Below, piece after piece: positions 34,867-45,376 of a DNA stretch of 55,200 nucleotides; the stretch's first letter is position 1, and every line of letters begins with the position of its first letter. Location: the NCBI GenBank assembly GCA_002281755.1, contig NCHB01000009.1:1-55200 (forward strand), in the 5' to 3' direction. Position numbers and translations under genes: made by a program. This DNA is from Sulfurovum sp. 16-42-52. Lineage in GTDB: Bacteria; Campylobacterota; Campylobacteria; Campylobacterales; Sulfurovaceae. A model generated the notes under the pieces. That model saw only the letters and a list, made by a program, of their open reading frames with translations, did not search any database and had not been told where the DNA came from.

Positions 34867-36674
34867 AGGCTATTTAGAACGCGACGGTCTTTGATGTGAA
34901 GATCAAGTTGCGGATGTGGCATGGCGATGCCATGGGCTGTAAGGGTATCGTAGATCAATATCAAAAGATTTGACTTGGTTGAGGGGCGTATGCCTTCTAT
35001 CCAGACCAACAGTTCCAGTTCGATGAAACTTTCACCTACACCGCTCATCCATACAGCAGGTTTACGCATTTTAACATCCCGAAGCAAAGGGATTTTACTT
35101 GCCATAACAGCTTCAAGTATCACGGATCTTATCTTCTTCACATCACTGCCGTAAGGTACTTTGAAAGGGATATAGATTCTGCGTATCCGGTCTTCAAATG
35201 TCAGGTTGATCACCTGCCCGTCTATAAGATCGCTGTTGGGAACAAGTATATGAATGTTGTCAATAGTTCGAATGACGGTTGCTCTGAAACCGATATCCAT
35301 CACCTTTCCCGTGAGCGTCTCTTTAATGCGTATATAATCTCCCAGTTTGATATAGTTTTCACTGAGCAACACCATACCTGAGATGATACTTGAAACCAAA
35401 CTTCTTAGCGCAAAACCCACACCTATTGAGAGTGCACCGGCTAGAACGGCAAGATTGGTAACGCTTAATCCTATCGTGCTCATCGCGATAATGAAGGTGA
35501 CAAAAAAGATAAACGTCGCACCGATATTGGCAACAATCTTAATAGAAGTTGTGCTCATATCTTTACGTCTTTTATGCAGTTTGGTAAAGAGTTTAAAATA
35601 GATTTTTGCGACGATGAAGCCTAACACCAAAATGCCAAGTAGCTTAAATATACTCAGAAAGCTGATAGGCGTTTCATCCAAAACCATAAAAGGTTTGCTG
35701 ACATAACCATAGAAGTTTTCGTAGTAAGAGAGGATATTTTCTTTCAAAGTCAAATAGTTATAATTAATCGGATCCTCACTTGACTTGGTCAGGTTCTCAA
35801 GTTCGATGAGCTTTGCTTGATATAAAGTACGCTCTAGGGTTAATTGTTCTATGGTGCTACGTAATTCTTTTCGCTGCAACAATACAGCACGCAAGTTCTT
35901 CTTTTGATAATAACTGAAAGTCAAAAGCAGTCTTTTGTTCGCAAGGGCTATGAGTGCTTTGTTGTGTGCGAGTTGAAGGTCTTTGAGTTTGCTTGCAAGT
36001 TTTTTTGAAATAGTCTCCTGAGAAAGCAGTTCACGTTCTTTGGCAAGATTGGTTGCCACCAGTTTTTTGTTGAGTTGGTCTATTTCTTGCTGATCTTTTG
36101 CCAGACTGATCTCATAAGCACTTAGATCAAATTGTACACGCGGGATGAGTGTAGCCAGAAGGGTTTCACCTTCAGATAAAAAGTGCTGATAGTTAGAGAT
36201 GGAAACTTTTTCATAGCGTTGTTTGAGTTTGTAGTAGGCAAATTGGAGCTGGTAAAGCAAGAGGTTTTCATGTTGAAAATTAGAAATGCCCTCAATACGT
36301 TTTTTAAGATAAGAGAGCCTTTCTTGGATGAACATCTGGTTTTGTTCCAGTTTTATTTTTTGTTCAAGTGCAACGGACACCGTATCAAAAAGCTTGATGT
36401 ACTCAGACGCCTCAATGGTCTCTTTGCCGACAAGTTTGGAGTCGAGTGTTTGTAATGGCGGTTCTTTGGTTACCATCGTGCGAAGTTTTTCCAAAAGATT
36501 TTTTTCACTTTTGATTCGCTCTACATCTTCATCATCTACTGCGGTAGTATTAGATATTTTTTCCAAAATCTGGTCATAATAGACAAGTGTATCACCCTCT
36601 TGGTACAGCCTGCTGTCTACTTGTACAGCCCATACAGAAAGTGTCAAACAAAGAAAAATGCTGAGTATTTTCAC
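34860..36674 (-). CDS. MscS-family mechanosensitive channel with long periplasmic domain
   Basis: 604 residues with a GTG start after AGGATA. A signal peptide (about 1-16) is followed by a long helical, coiled-coil periplasmic region (about 20-310), a membrane helix near 335-355, then the MscS core: helices near 380-440, including the pore-lining stretch ALSIGVGFALRSLVSSIISG, and a cytoplasmic beta domain (about 445-590) with KLGDYIRI and GFRATVIRT. This is larger than MscS (about 286) and smaller than MscK/MscM, like many campylobacterotal members. It releases solutes on hypo-osmotic shock (family knowledge). Confidence 0.9.
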   Translation of the reverse strand: MKILSIFLCLTLSVWAVQVDSRLYQEGDTLVYYDQILEKISNTTAVDDEDVERIKSEKNLLEKLRTMVTKEPPLQTLDSKLVGKETIEASEYIKLFDTVSVALEQKIKLEQNQMFIQERLSYLKKRIEGISNFQHENLLLYQLQFAYYKLKQRYEKVSISNYQHFLSEGETLLATLIPRVQFDLSAYEISLAKDQQEIDQLNKKLVATNLAKERELLSQETISKKLASKLKDLQLAHNKALIALANKRLLLTFSYYQKKNLRAVLLQRKELRSTIEQLTLERTLYQAKLIELENLTKSSEDPINYNYLTLKENILSYYENFYGYVSKPFMVLDETPISFLSIFKLLGILVLGFIVAKIYFKLFTKLHKRRKDMSTTSIKIVANIGATFIFFVTFIIAMSTIGLSVTNLAVLAGALSIGVGFALRSLVSSIISGMVLLSENYIKLGDYIRIKETLTGKVMDIGFRATVIRTIDNIHILVPNSDLIDGQVINLTFEDRIRRIYIPFKVPYGSDVKKIRSVILEAVMASKIPLLRDVKMRKPAVWMSGVGESFIELELLVWIEGIRPSTKSNLLILIYDTLTAHGIAMPHPQLDLHIKDRRVLNSLR

Positions 36675-36763
36675 GTCTATCCTATGCCTAGTGTAAAATC
36701 TGAATTGATTGTATTATGATACCATTTTTTAATGCCGGAAGCGGTAAGAAAAACGCTTCGCTG

Positions 36764-37999
36764 CTATTCGTTTCTTAAAACGGTTAAAGGATCTGTCTGC
36801 GCAGCTTTTTTGGCGGGATAGAGTGCTGAGAAAATAATGATGATACTCGTACCAAGCAGTATCAGTCCAAAATCATGCGGCATCAGATCAACAGGCAGTT
36901 TACTCGTACCGTACACATCTTCAGGCATAGAGATAATATCAAAGGTCTTGAGCGCCCATATACCAAGCCCGCCAAGCACAGTACCTGCAAAAATCCCCAT
37001 ACTTCCGATGATAAGCCCTAGGGTGAAAAAAATTGATTGTATCTCTTTTTTTGTCGCACCCAATGTACGCAAAAGGGCTATCTCGGATCTTCTGCTCATC
37101 ACTGTCATCAGTAAAGAAGAGATGATGTTAAGCGATGCCACTAAGATGATGAGCAGTAAAACCAGAAAAAGTGCTTTTTTCTCCATCTCCATCGCTGCAA
37201 AAAAATTCCCGTTTTGCTGCCACCAGCCCTCTATGACTACGGTTTGGGGTAACACTTTTTTGATTGCTTCAATCTCATCTAAAGGGTTTTGGGTATAGAT
37301 GTGCAGGCCGTCATAACTTCCTACTTTTCGCTTAAGCAGTTTCCTAAAAGCTTCAAGCGAGGTGTACATGATGGCTTTATCATACGCTTTGAGACCCGAT
37401 TTGAAGATACCATCCACACTGAAACGTTTTTGAAGCGGCATAGTCCCAAAGCCGATGGCTTGTTGTTCTGAAAAATAGAGCGTGACTTTGTCGCCTTTTT
37501 GGGCATTCATCTCAAAAGAGAGTCCTTCCCCGATGACCACGCCAAATCTATTTTGCGTATCTCCTCTGGCTTCTTTAAAAATAGGGTTGATAGCTGCTTC
37601 TTTATCAAAATCCACACCATAAACCAAAGAACCTTGCACCGCACCGTCATTTTTCGTGATGACTTGTGTGGTGTAGTAGGGGCTAAATTGCAGCTGCGGA
37701 AACTTTTGAGCCAACACGCTCAGGAGTTCTTCATTTAACGCATCTTCTTCAAGAGGGAGGACGGTGAGCGGGTAGTTCATGACAAAGAGTTTTTTACTGA
37801 ACTCTTTTTGTGTCCCATTCATGATGCCCATGGCAATCATCAAGACCATCACCCCAGCAGCGATACCTAAAAAAGCCAGCAAAGCGGAGATAAAGATAAA
37901 AGGGTTTTCTTTGTCGTATTTGAGATAATGCCGGATGATATGCCGAATCAGCTTTTTATTAGGTGCTACTGCTGTTTTGCTTTGATTGTTTGCACGCAT
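36764..37999 (-). CDS. LolC/LolE-type lipoprotein-releasing ABC permease
   Basis: 411-residue inner-membrane permease of the MacB/FtsX fold: first helix near residues 38-60 (FISALLAFLGIAAGVMVLMIA), a large periplasmic domain, then three helices near 285-400. Such proteins, with LolD ATPase, extract lipoproteins from the inner membrane for transfer to LolA. I chose the ATG two bases after the secA stop rather than the longer frame, which would run 70 bases into secA. lolD is not in this window. lolA lies just beyond secA on the opposite strand. Only one LolC/E-type gene is seen, as expected for species with a LolF-like homodimer. Confidence 0.88.
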   Translation of the reverse strand: MRANNQSKTAVAPNKKLIRHIIRHYLKYDKENPFIFISALLAFLGIAAGVMVLMIAMGIMNGTQKEFSKKLFVMNYPLTVLPLEEDALNEELLSVLAQKFPQLQFSPYYTTQVITKNDGAVQGSLVYGVDFDKEAAINPIFKEARGDTQNRFGVVIGEGLSFEMNAQKGDKVTLYFSEQQAIGFGTMPLQKRFSVDGIFKSGLKAYDKAIMYTSLEAFRKLLKRKVGSYDGLHIYTQNPLDEIEAIKKVLPQTVVIEGWWQQNGNFFAAMEMEKKALFLVLLLIILVASLNIISSLLMTVMSRRSEIALLRTLGATKKEIQSIFFTLGLIIGSMGIFAGTVLGGLGIWALKTFDIISMPEDVYGTSKLPVDLMPHDFGLILLGTSIIIIFSALYPAKKAAQTDPLTVLRNE

Positions 38000-38001
38000 T
38001 G

Positions 38002-40623
38002 TTACGCCAATAGTCCTTTTTTGGGACCGCTTTGTCCGCAGCAGTTTTTGTATTTGTTGCCTGAACCACAAGGGCAGGGCTCATTTCTTTTGGTTTTTTT
38101 TTCGCTTGTGGGTGCTTTAGTGTTGTTTTTGCTTGGTGCATCGGTGCTGAGTGTAGCCTCAGCAATGCTACTCTCTAACTCTTCTCTGATGTGCTCTATT
38201 GCAGCTTCTTCCTCTTGCGGAGATTCAAAATTGAACTGCACCAGCTGAAGCACTTTAACCGCCTCTAGTTTGATGCGAACGACAAGGTCGGTAAAGAGTT
38301 TGTAACTCTCTTGTTTGTACTCAGTAAGCGGGTCTTTTTGGTTGTACCCTCTAAGCCCGATACCGGTTTTAAGTACATCCATTTCATAGAGGTGGTCTCT
38401 CCATTGGGGGTCAAGCACCTGAAGATAGAGGATACGTTCTATCTCTTGTCTTTGTTCTGTGACGAGTTGGGACATTTTTGCTTCGTAAAGTGTTTCCATC
38501 ATTTCAGTAATCATGGCAGTGATCTCTTCTAGTTCTTTGGTCTTAAACTGTTCACTTTTTACCTCGATATGAAGCTCTTCTTTGATGAGTGCAGCCAGCT
38601 TGTCTGTATTGAAGTCCTCTGTCTGCATACCTGCAAAGATTTCAGCTTCACCCAAGAGGTAGGCGATATACTCAGCGCGGTTTTCTTTGAGTTTTGCCGT
38701 CATATCAAAAGCCGGGTCAAGCAGCTGATTTCTAAAGGCATAGATGGCTTTTCTTTGATGATTGGCAACATCATCATACTCTAAGATGTGTTTTCGTGAT
38801 TCGTAGTGTTGGTTCTCCACTTTTTTCTGCGCTTTTTCAACCGAACGCGTGACGATTTTGGAGTCGATAAATTCACCCTCTTCAACACCGAGTCTATTCA
38901 TAATGTTTCTGATTTTCTCACCGCCAAAAATGCGCAGAAGATTGTCATCAAGACTTAAAAAGAACTGGCTTTCACCCGGATCACCTTGTCGTCCTGAACG
39001 ACCTCTGAGTTGGTTGTCTATACGTCTGCTTTCGTGACGTTCCGTACCCAAGATCATCAGTCCGCCCAGACTTCTTACCTCATCATCTATCTTGATATCT
39101 ACCCCACGTCCAGCCATGTTGGTCGCAACCGTCACCGCCGCCTTCTGACCTGCATTGACGATGATTTCAGCTTCTTGGGCATGGTTTTTGGCGTTGAGGA
39201 TATTATGAGCGATTTTCTCTTTTTTGAGTCTTTCGTGTATCATTTCAGATTTTTCGATGGAGGCTGTACCGATGAGTACCGGTTGTCCTTTTTGGTGAAG
39301 CTCTTTGACTCTTCTGACCACCGCATCCATTTTTTCGCGTTCTGTGTTGTAGATCAGGTCATTTTTGTCAATTCTTGCTACGGGAAGATTGGTCGGTATG
39401 GAGATGACATCAAGGTTGTAGATTTGTGAAAACTCTGTGGCTTCAGTTTGTGCTGTACCTGTCATACCTGCGAGTTTTTTGTAGAGTCTAAAGTAGTTTT
39501 GGTAGGTGATCTCAGCCAGCGTTTGCGACTCTTCTTGTATCTCTACGCTCTCCTTAGCTTCAAGTGCCTGATGCAGCCCTTCAGAGTAACGGCGACCTTC
39601 TGAGAGTCTGCCTGTAAATTCATCTACGATGATAATCTCATCATTTTGTACCACATAATCGACATCTTTTACAAAGATATAGTGTGCTTTAAGAGCCTGG
39701 TCAAGATGATGTGATAGGGCTGCATTTTCAAGATTGTAGAGGTTTTCCACTTCAAACAGGTCTTGCGCTTTTTGGAGTCCTTCTTCTGTCATGACAATCG
39801 TTCGGTTTTTTTCATCGACAATAAAATCACCCGTAGTTTGTTCAGGTTCACCGGGTTTTGTTGCCAACTTCTCTCCGCGTATCATCTGCTTTGCGATGGC
39901 ATCAGCCTGTGCATAGTGGTTATGGTCACGTTGAGTTGGTCCTGAGATGATGAGCGGTGTACGTGCTTCATCGATGAGAATGGAGTCCACTTCATCGACA
40001 ATGGCATAATGATGTTCACGCTGTACTTTTTCTTCGGCACGCACCTTCATGTTGTCACGCAGGTAGTCAAAACCGTATTCGTTGTTGGTACCGTAGGTGA
40101 TATCGCAGTCATACTGTGCTTTTCGTTGTGCTTCATGGTGGATACCCGAGACGATACACCCTACACTGTAGCCCAAAAATTCATACAAAGGTCTCATCTC
40201 TTCTGAGTCTCTGCGTGCCAGATAGTCATTCACGGTAACGACATGTACCCCTTTACCGCTCATGGCATTGAGTACCACTGAGAGTGTTGCAACCAGTGTT
40301 TTACCTTCACCGGTTTTCATCTCAGCAATGTTTCCGTCGTTAAGGACCAGTCCACCGACCATCTGCACATCATAATGTCTCATACCCAAACTACGTTTTG
40401 CAGCTTCTCTGGTAATGGCAAATGAGTCAACGAGAACATCATCCACGGTTTTTAAGCCGTTTTTGACCTCTTGTTTGAGTGCCTCAAATGTCGCTTTGAG
40501 CGTATCATCATCCATCGCTTCATAGGCGCTTTCCAGCGCATTGATTGTTTTTACTTTTTTGAGGTAGTTTTTGATGATTTTATCATTTTGGGTGCCAAAG
40601 AGTTTAAGTACGCTTTTTATCAT
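38002..40623 (-). CDS. secA: Preprotein translocase ATPase SecA
   Basis: 873-residue motor of the Sec pathway. The Walker A (KTGEGKT, about residues 103-109), the DEAD-like [20 protein letters not shown] and the helicase-II motif [17 protein letters not shown] are intact, with the scaffold and wing domains between. The C-terminus ends with a zinc-binding SecB-type tail, [13 protein letters not shown]. Length is normal. It is followed at two bases by the LolC/E gene in the same direction, so the two are likely co-transcribed. Confidence 0.98.
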   Translation of the reverse strand: MIKSVLKLFGTQNDKIIKNYLKKVKTINALESAYEAMDDDTLKATFEALKQEVKNGLKTVDDVLVDSFAITREAAKRSLGMRHYDVQMVGGLVLNDGNIAEMKTGEGKTLVATLSVVLNAMSGKGVHVVTVNDYLARRDSEEMRPLYEFLGYSVGCIVSGIHHEAQRKAQYDCDITYGTNNEYGFDYLRDNMKVRAEEKVQREHHYAIVDEVDSILIDEARTPLIISGPTQRDHNHYAQADAIAKQMIRGEKLATKPGEPEQTTGDFIVDEKNRTIVMTEEGLQKAQDLFEVENLYNLENAALSHHLDQALKAHYIFVKDVDYVVQNDEIIIVDEFTGRLSEGRRYSEGLHQALEAKESVEIQEESQTLAEITYQNYFRLYKKLAGMTGTAQTEATEFSQIYNLDVISIPTNLPVARIDKNDLIYNTEREKMDAVVRRVKELHQKGQPVLIGTASIEKSEMIHERLKKEKIAHNILNAKNHAQEAEIIVNAGQKAAVTVATNMAGRGVDIKIDDEVRSLGGLMILGTERHESRRIDNQLRGRSGRQGDPGESQFFLSLDDNLLRIFGGEKIRNIMNRLGVEEGEFIDSKIVTRSVEKAQKKVENQHYESRKHILEYDDVANHQRKAIYAFRNQLLDPAFDMTAKLKENRAEYIAYLLGEAEIFAGMQTEDFNTDKLAALIKEELHIEVKSEQFKTKELEEITAMITEMMETLYEAKMSQLVTEQRQEIERILYLQVLDPQWRDHLYEMDVLKTGIGLRGYNQKDPLTEYKQESYKLFTDLVVRIKLEAVKVLQLVQFNFESPQEEEAAIEHIREELESSIAEATLSTDAPSKNNTKAPTSEKKTKRNEPCPCGSGNKYKNCCGQSGPKKGLLA

Positions 40624-40799
40624 GTAAGTTGAGCCTTTGCATAAATTGGGACTATTTTATCCAAATAGTGATTAATCTTCCGTTAAGTTAAGTGTGACGC
40701 TTGTGCATGGTTTGTAACAATTTGATGCACACAATCCCAGACATCATCGTGATACAAGTGCACTTTTGGTATAGTATAAACTTACAGAAGGAATCAACT

Positions 40800-41321
40800 A
40801 TGAGAGTGTCGTTATTATTGCTATTGGTATCATCTACAGTCTTTGCCGGTATCGCCTTGCCGGAAAATTTTCAGGCAGCATTTACCCAGAAGATCACCAA
40901 TACAAAAAAATCGGTCATTCATTACAGCGGAAAAGTTCGTTTTTCAAATGAAACCCTTTTTAAGTGGAGTTATGAGACCCCGACGCAAAAAGAAGTATGT
41001 ACCAACGGTTTGGAACTTTTAGTGGTTGACCATGATTTGGAACAGGTCTCTGTCTATCTGATAGACAAGGGCATCGATATCGCTAAGATACTCCAAAAAG
41101 CAGAACCAAAAACTCAAAACATCTATGTGGCAGAATACGAAAATAAACAATACACCATACAGATAGACGCGCAAAAAAAACTTCAGAGTATCGCCTATTT
41201 TGATGATTTGGACAATAAAGTGCAGATTGTGTTTACGCAGATGCGTTATGGCAAAGGAGAGTTGCCTGCATCTTCGATGCGATGTGATTACCCTGCAGAG
41301 TACGACAAGATAGAAGGATAA
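40800..41321 (+). CDS. lolA: Outer-membrane lipoprotein carrier LolA
   Basis: Periplasmic chaperone that ferries lipoproteins to the outer membrane. The ATG at 40800 follows AGAAGGA and begins a signal peptide (MRVSLLLLLVSSTVFA); an upstream frame to 40701 has no support. The mature part (about 157 residues) shows the LolA pattern FQAAFTQKITNTKK...ALKW-type strands (FKWSYETPTQKEVC) and a beta-rich core. It diverges from secA with about 176 bases between the starts. The next gene begins 8 bases after its stop. Confidence 0.85.
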   Translation: MRVSLLLLLVSSTVFAGIALPENFQAAFTQKITNTKKSVIHYSGKVRFSNETLFKWSYETPTQKEVCTNGLELLVVDHDLEQVSVYLIDKGIDIAKILQKAEPKTQNIYVAEYENKQYTIQIDAQKKLQSIAYFDDLDNKVQIVFTQMRYGKGELPASSMRCDYPAEYDKIEG

Positions 41322-41328
41322 ACAAGCA

Positions 41329-41844
41329 GTGCAAGAATTGGCCTTAAAAATGCAAAACGATTTTAATTGGACCTTTATGGGAGGTTTAGCACTGGCGATA
41401 CTGCTTTTTATCGTCTTAGTAGTCGTTGTCTCTGCTATGCGGGTCAAGACCTATAAAGACCGTTTTTTGGATGTATCTTCGGACAACACAGACAAGACAG
41501 AGACAATTGCGGCTTTAGAGAGTGAAATGAAAGCACTCAAGAGCAAAAATGCACACAATGAGCAAACCCTCAAAGAGTTTGCCCACGCCAAAGAGGTACT
41601 CAAGACAACCAATGACACATTGTTGGCACTACAGGAAAACTATGCCACGCTTCAAAAAGAGCTTGCACAAACCCTCGCGCGGCTTGAAACACTCCAAACC
41701 ATGCATCAGTCACTCACGCAGGAGCATATAGCCTTTAAAGAACAGTATGATGATTTACAGGAAGATATCAACAGACTTCGCACAAACAATGCCCGTTTGC
41801 TCATGAAACTCCAAAGCGAAGAGCGTCAGGCTTCTTCGAGATAA
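41329..41844 (+). CDS. Membrane-anchored coiled-coil protein (unknown)
   Basis: 171 residues beginning at GTG; an ATG seven codons later (41350) is an alternative. One membrane helix at about residues 16-38 (GGLALAILLFIVLVVVV) is followed by a highly charged coiled coil (about 60-165) with heptad-like Leu spacing. No known domain recognised. It lies 8 bases after lolA and may be translated with it. By architecture it could act as a spacer or scaffold in the periplasm or cytoplasm; orientation is not clear. Confidence 0.65.
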   Translation: MQELALKMQNDFNWTFMGGLALAILLFIVLVVVVSAMRVKTYKDRFLDVSSDNTDKTETIAALESEMKALKSKNAHNEQTLKEFAHAKEVLKTTNDTLLALQENYATLQKELAQTLARLETLQTMHQSLTQEHIAFKEQYDDLQEDINRLRTNNARLLMKLQSEERQASSR

Positions 41845-41925
41845 TACAAGATATTTTCGACTTTTTTTCGACTTTCAGCACATTATGCTAAAATCCCATC
41901 CATAAATAAGATACAAGGATAAGAC

Positions 41926-43521
41926 TTGCTTAGTACAGTAAATTTAACACAACGATATGGGAAAAGAGTCCTGTTTGATAAAATCAACATTACGCTGGAT
42001 GTGGGCAAACGTTACGGCCTCATCGGTGCCAATGGTGCGGGTAAATCGACATTTCTTAAGATTTTATCCGGCGAATTGGAGCAAAGTGACGGAGAAGTAC
42101 AGCTTCAAGCCGGTCTGAAACTGGGTGTTTTGGGTCAAAACCAGTACGCCTTTGAAGACTATACACTCAAAGATGCTGTTTTGTACGGAAACAAAAAACT
42201 TTTTGATGCCCAAAAAGAGAAAGAAAAACTCTACATGGAAGGGGACTTCGAGAGTGACGAAGTCAATAACCGTCTGGGTGAACTTGAGATGATCTGCGCG
42301 GATGAAGACCCTACGTATGAGTCTGATGTCAAGATAGAAAAATTGCTCCAGTCTCTAGGTTTCCCCCCAGAACAGCACAATGACCTGATGTCTTCTCTTA
42401 CGGGTGGGGACAAGTTTAAGATTTTATTGGCACAAGTGCTTTTTTTGAAACCCGATGTTTTGCTGCTCGATGAGCCTACCAATAACCTTGATATGGATAC
42501 TATCTCGTGGCTTGAAAATGAACTCAAACGCCACGAGGGAACTTTGCTTGTTATCTCTCACGACAGACACTTTATCAATGGTGTTGTGACACACATTCTT
42601 GACCTTGACTTTCAAAATATCCGTGAATTTACAGGCAATTATGATGAGTGGTATATCGCAGCAAACCTCATAGCTAAACAAGCCCAAACTGACAGAGATA
42701 AAGCCCTCAAAGAAAAAGGGGATTTGGAAAAATTTATCGCACGATTTTCAGCCAATGCTTCCAAAGCAAAACAGGCAACAAGCCGCCAAAAACAACTGGA
42801 TAAACTGGATGTACAGGAGATTAAACTCTCGAGCAGACGTGACCCCAGCATCATGTTCAAGCCTCACAGAGACATCGGTAACGAAGTACTTGAAGTGGAA
42901 GGACTTTCTAAAAGTTACGGTGATTTGAAAGTATTTGAGGATATCTCTTTCAAACTAGACAAAGGTGAAAAAATTGCCATCATCGGTGGCAACGGTGTGG
43001 GTAAAACAACACTACTCAAGATACTCATGGGTGAGGTAGAAGCTGATGCCGGCATCTTCAAATGGGGTCAAACCATCACCACCAGCTACTTTCCTCAAAA
43101 CACCACCGATATGGTGACAGGAGAAGAAGAACTGCCACAGTGGATACAGAATTTTGATCCAAAATGGCACATTGATGACATCCGAAAAACACTCGGGCGT
43201 ATGCTATTTACGGGTGAAGAGCAGAAGAAAAAAGTAAACAGCTGTTCGGGTGGAGAAAAACACCGTGTGATGCTTTCCAAGATGATGATGGATGCTGCAA
43301 ATTTCCTTGTGATGGATGAGCCAAATAACCACTTAGACCTTGAAGCGATTATCTCTCTGGGTGAAGCCTTGTACAACTACCAAGGCGGTGTCATCTGTGT
43401 CTCTCACGACCGTGAACTTATCGATGCCTTTGCCACACGCATTATACAAATTAAAGAAGATGGAAGCATTGTTGATTTTCATGGTGATTATGAAAGTTTT
43501 GCAGAGCAGTTTGACCACTAA
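41926..43521 (+). CDS. ABC-F family ATPase (YbiT-like)
   Basis: Soluble protein of 531 residues with two ATP-binding cassettes and no membrane domain. Walker A motifs are GANGAGKST (about residue 36) and GGNGVGKTT (about 355); signatures are SSLTGGDKFK and NSCSGGEKHR, each followed by a Walker B ending in DEPTNNLD or DEPNNHLD. ABC-F proteins act on ribosomes, adjusting translation. Length and linker are closest to YbiT. The TTG start follows AAGGA at seven bases, with no better ATG. A -10-like TAAAAT lies in the preceding 80-base gap. Confidence 0.93.
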   Translation: MLSTVNLTQRYGKRVLFDKINITLDVGKRYGLIGANGAGKSTFLKILSGELEQSDGEVQLQAGLKLGVLGQNQYAFEDYTLKDAVLYGNKKLFDAQKEKEKLYMEGDFESDEVNNRLGELEMICADEDPTYESDVKIEKLLQSLGFPPEQHNDLMSSLTGGDKFKILLAQVLFLKPDVLLLDEPTNNLDMDTISWLENELKRHEGTLLVISHDRHFINGVVTHILDLDFQNIREFTGNYDEWYIAANLIAKQAQTDRDKALKEKGDLEKFIARFSANASKAKQATSRQKQLDKLDVQEIKLSSRRDPSIMFKPHRDIGNEVLEVEGLSKSYGDLKVFEDISFKLDKGEKIAIIGGNGVGKTTLLKILMGEVEADAGIFKWGQTITTSYFPQNTTDMVTGEEELPQWIQNFDPKWHIDDIRKTLGRMLFTGEEQKKKVNSCSGGEKHRVMLSKMMMDAANFLVMDEPNNHLDLEAIISLGEALYNYQGGVICVSHDRELIDAFATRIIQIKEDGSIVDFHGDYESFAEQFDH

Positions 43522-43574
43522 GTTTTGAAGAGATTTACTTGCAAGAGTAAATCTCTATTGTCTGAACACTACCC

Positions 43575-43835
43575 TCAATAATGAAACCGACACTGCGCTA
43601 TAACAATCATATCTTCAATTATTTTATACACCAACCGATGTTCAGCCGTGATGCGTCTTGAGATGTAGCCTTGGTAGTTTTCTTTGAGCCGTTCAGGTTT
43701 TCCGATGCCCTCTGAGTCGTCAGGATTTCTTTTGATGTCTTGCAGTATAAGATTTATGCGTTTAAGTATTTTCTTATCATGTTGCATCCAATGCTGATAG
43801 TCTTCCCATCCTTTATCAGCAAAGCCGACTATCAT
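43575..43835 (-). CDS. yoeB: Txe/YoeB-type ribonuclease toxin
   Basis: 86-residue RelE-superfamily toxin. The C-terminal HRLVYKI...IAQCRFHY motif contains the catalytic His-Tyr ending of YoeB, and GIGKPERLKENYQGYISRRI matches the family core with the catalytic Glu and Arg. YoeB binds the ribosome and cleaves mRNA. The gene overlaps the antitoxin by four bases (ATGA), so the pair is translationally coupled with the antitoxin first. Confidence 0.93.
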   Translation of the reverse strand: MIVGFADKGWEDYQHWMQHDKKILKRINLILQDIKRNPDDSEGIGKPERLKENYQGYISRRITAEHRLVYKIIEDMIVIAQCRFHY

Positions 43836-44083
43836 ACTTGGATGTCTCTTTTGGTGTAAGCAAGATTTTCTATCTGCTCCATGGCATCACCCAGTCTGTC
43901 CCTGTTGGTTTTTGATGACAACAGATACATCGTTTCTTTCATCGCACTGTACTCATCGTATGAGAGTATAACAGCAGATTTGTCATCTTTTGTCGTGATG
44001 ATGTATTCATCAAAATTATCACATACTTTATTGATGATTTCTCTTAGATTATTTCTTGCTTGTGAATAAAAAACAGCTTGCAT
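43832..44083 (-). CDS. yefM: YefM/Phd-type antitoxin
   Basis: 83-residue antitoxin of the Phd/YefM family. The N-terminal DNA-binding fold is typical (YSQARNNLREIINKVCDN, then ITTKDDKSAVILSYDEYSAM), with the C-terminal acidic tail that wraps the toxin. It heads the yefM-yoeB operon. Inverted repeats at 44095-44110 and 44115-44125 lie in its promoter region. Confidence 0.93.
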   Translation of the reverse strand: MQAVFYSQARNNLREIINKVCDNFDEYIITTKDDKSAVILSYDEYSAMKETMYLLSSKTNRDRLGDAMEQIENLAYTKRDIQV

Positions 44084-44094
44084 AAAAGCTCCTT

Positions 44095-44125
44095 TGACAA
44101 TATGTTGTCATTGTAGCATAATGCT
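44095..44125. promoter_or_regulatory. Candidate YefM/YoeB operator
   Basis: Two inverted repeats in the yefM upstream region: TGACAA-TATG-TTGTCA (44095-44110) and AGCAT-A-ATGCT (44115-44125). This is the expected place for autorepression by the YefM-YoeB complex. Confidence 0.5.
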
Positions 44126-44193
44126 GGTAGGGGTGTCAATAAGCTGTAGGATATGGCAATCAATAGCCAAAAAGATGGTAATGACTGGTTTGC

Positions 44194-44931
44194 TTACGCA
44201 ATATTCGTATACACCATCTGAACATCATCATCATCTTCTAGTTTGTCGATGAGGATGTCTATCTCTTCCATGTGGGCTTCGCTCAGTTCGATGGGGGTGT
44301 TGGCGATGTACTCTAGGGTGGCTTTTTTGACCTCTATCTTTTTCTCTTCAAGTGCTTTACTTAGCTCTCCAAATGAAGTGTAGTCTCCGTAGATTCTAAC
44401 GATGGCGATGTCATCACCATTTTCTTGAGGTTCTACATCTTCTTCTATCTCTTCAAGCCCAAAGTCTATGAGTTCCAGTTCAAGCTCTTCGATATCCATG
44501 TCTGCTGTTTTGTTAAAGACAAAGATACATTTTTTGGTAAACATAAAATTCAGTGAACCTGAAGTGAGCATCTCGCCGTTGTTACGGTTGAGGATGGCTT
44601 TTACGTTGGCAACGGTTCTGGTGTTGTTGTCTGTGGCACATTCGATGATCATCTGTACGCCATGGCTTGCTTTGACATCATAGGTGATCTCTTTGATGTC
44701 TGCAAGATCTTTCGCTGCGGCTCTTTTGATGGCGGCATCGATGTTGTCTTTTGGCATATTTTGCGCTTTGGCATTGAGGATGGCGGTGCGAAGTTTAGGG
44801 TTCATGTCTGGGTCTTGCCCGCCGTCTTTGGCTGCCATGGTGATGATTTTCCCTAGCTTAGGAAATACCCGTGACATAGTTCCCCATCGTTTCATTTTTG
44901 CTGCTTTTCGGTATTCAAACGCTCTACCCAT
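44194..44931 (-). CDS. yebC: YebC/PmpR-family protein
   Basis: 245 residues starting at the ATG preceded by AAGGAAG, which gives the family N-terminus [16 protein letters not shown]; a longer start is open but unsupported. Family motifs include the [18 protein letters not shown] segment, [13 protein letters not shown] and the acidic C-terminal domain. YebC proteins have been described both as DNA-binding regulators and, more recently, as ribosome-associated factors that help translate proline stretches; the sequence does not decide. It stands alone, divergent from the thioredoxin-like gene. Confidence 0.93.
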   Translation of the reverse strand: MGRAFEYRKAAKMKRWGTMSRVFPKLGKIITMAAKDGGQDPDMNPKLRTAILNAKAQNMPKDNIDAAIKRAAAKDLADIKEITYDVKASHGVQMIIECATDNNTRTVANVKAILNRNNGEMLTSGSLNFMFTKKCIFVFNKTADMDIEELELELIDFGLEEIEEDVEPQENGDDIAIVRIYGDYTSFGELSKALEEKKIEVKKATLEYIANTPIELSEAHMEEIDILIDKLEDDDDVQMVYTNIA

Positions 44932-45025
44932 ATTGTGCTTCCTTAGAGTTGTAATGGGCATAATTATATCCCATTTTACTTAAGTACATCGGGCAGTCTG
45001 AAGCGTGATGAGAGTCTCTAAACGC

Positions 45026-45031
45026 TATAAT
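45026..45031 (+). promoter_or_regulatory. -10 box of the thioredoxin-like gene
   Basis: A perfect TATAAT (in GCTATAATT) 25 bases before the ATG; no convincing -35 is visible. Confidence 0.5.
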
Positions 45032-45055
45032 TTACAAAAAAATAAAAGGATACCC

Positions 45056-45373
45056 ATGACACTTGAAGCCCTACAAAACATCATCCAAACAGAAGTGGGT
45101 GTATTGTTGTATTTTTCAGGCGAACACTGCAATGTCTGTCATGCACTCAGACCCAAGTTTGCGGAGCTGTTTGATGCAGAGTTTCCGCAAATAAAGCAGA
45201 TCTATCTGGATGCACATGAAAACCTTGAGATTTCAGTGCATTTTGCGGTTTTTTCAGTACCGACAATGATAGTTTTTTTGGATGGCAAAGAATTTGCGCG
45301 TGAAGGCAGAGCAGTCAGTTTGCATAAATTGACTGAGCAGATAAAGCGTCCTTATGGGATGATGACAGAGTAG
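45056..45373 (+). CDS. Thioredoxin-fold protein
   Basis: 105 residues. The ATG follows AAAAGGA. A redox motif CNVC is placed at about residues 26-29 (in SGEHCNVCHAL), and the cis-proline loop is VFSVPTMIVF, so the thioredoxin fold is clear. The CNVC dipeptide is unusual compared with CGPC of classical thioredoxins; it may make the redox potential or partners different. No signal peptide, so cytoplasmic. A single gene between yebC and the ExbD gene. Confidence 0.85.
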   Translation: MTLEALQNIIQTEVGVLLYFSGEHCNVCHALRPKFAELFDAEFPQIKQIYLDAHENLEISVHFAVFSVPTMIVFLDGKEFAREGRAVSLHKLTEQIKRPYGMMTE

Positions 45374-45376
45374 GTT

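Noticed and set aside
36738-36759. GAAGCG/CGCTTC repeat after the LolC/E gene as a terminator
   Set aside because: Only a 6-bp stem with a 10-base loop and no T run; too weak to list.
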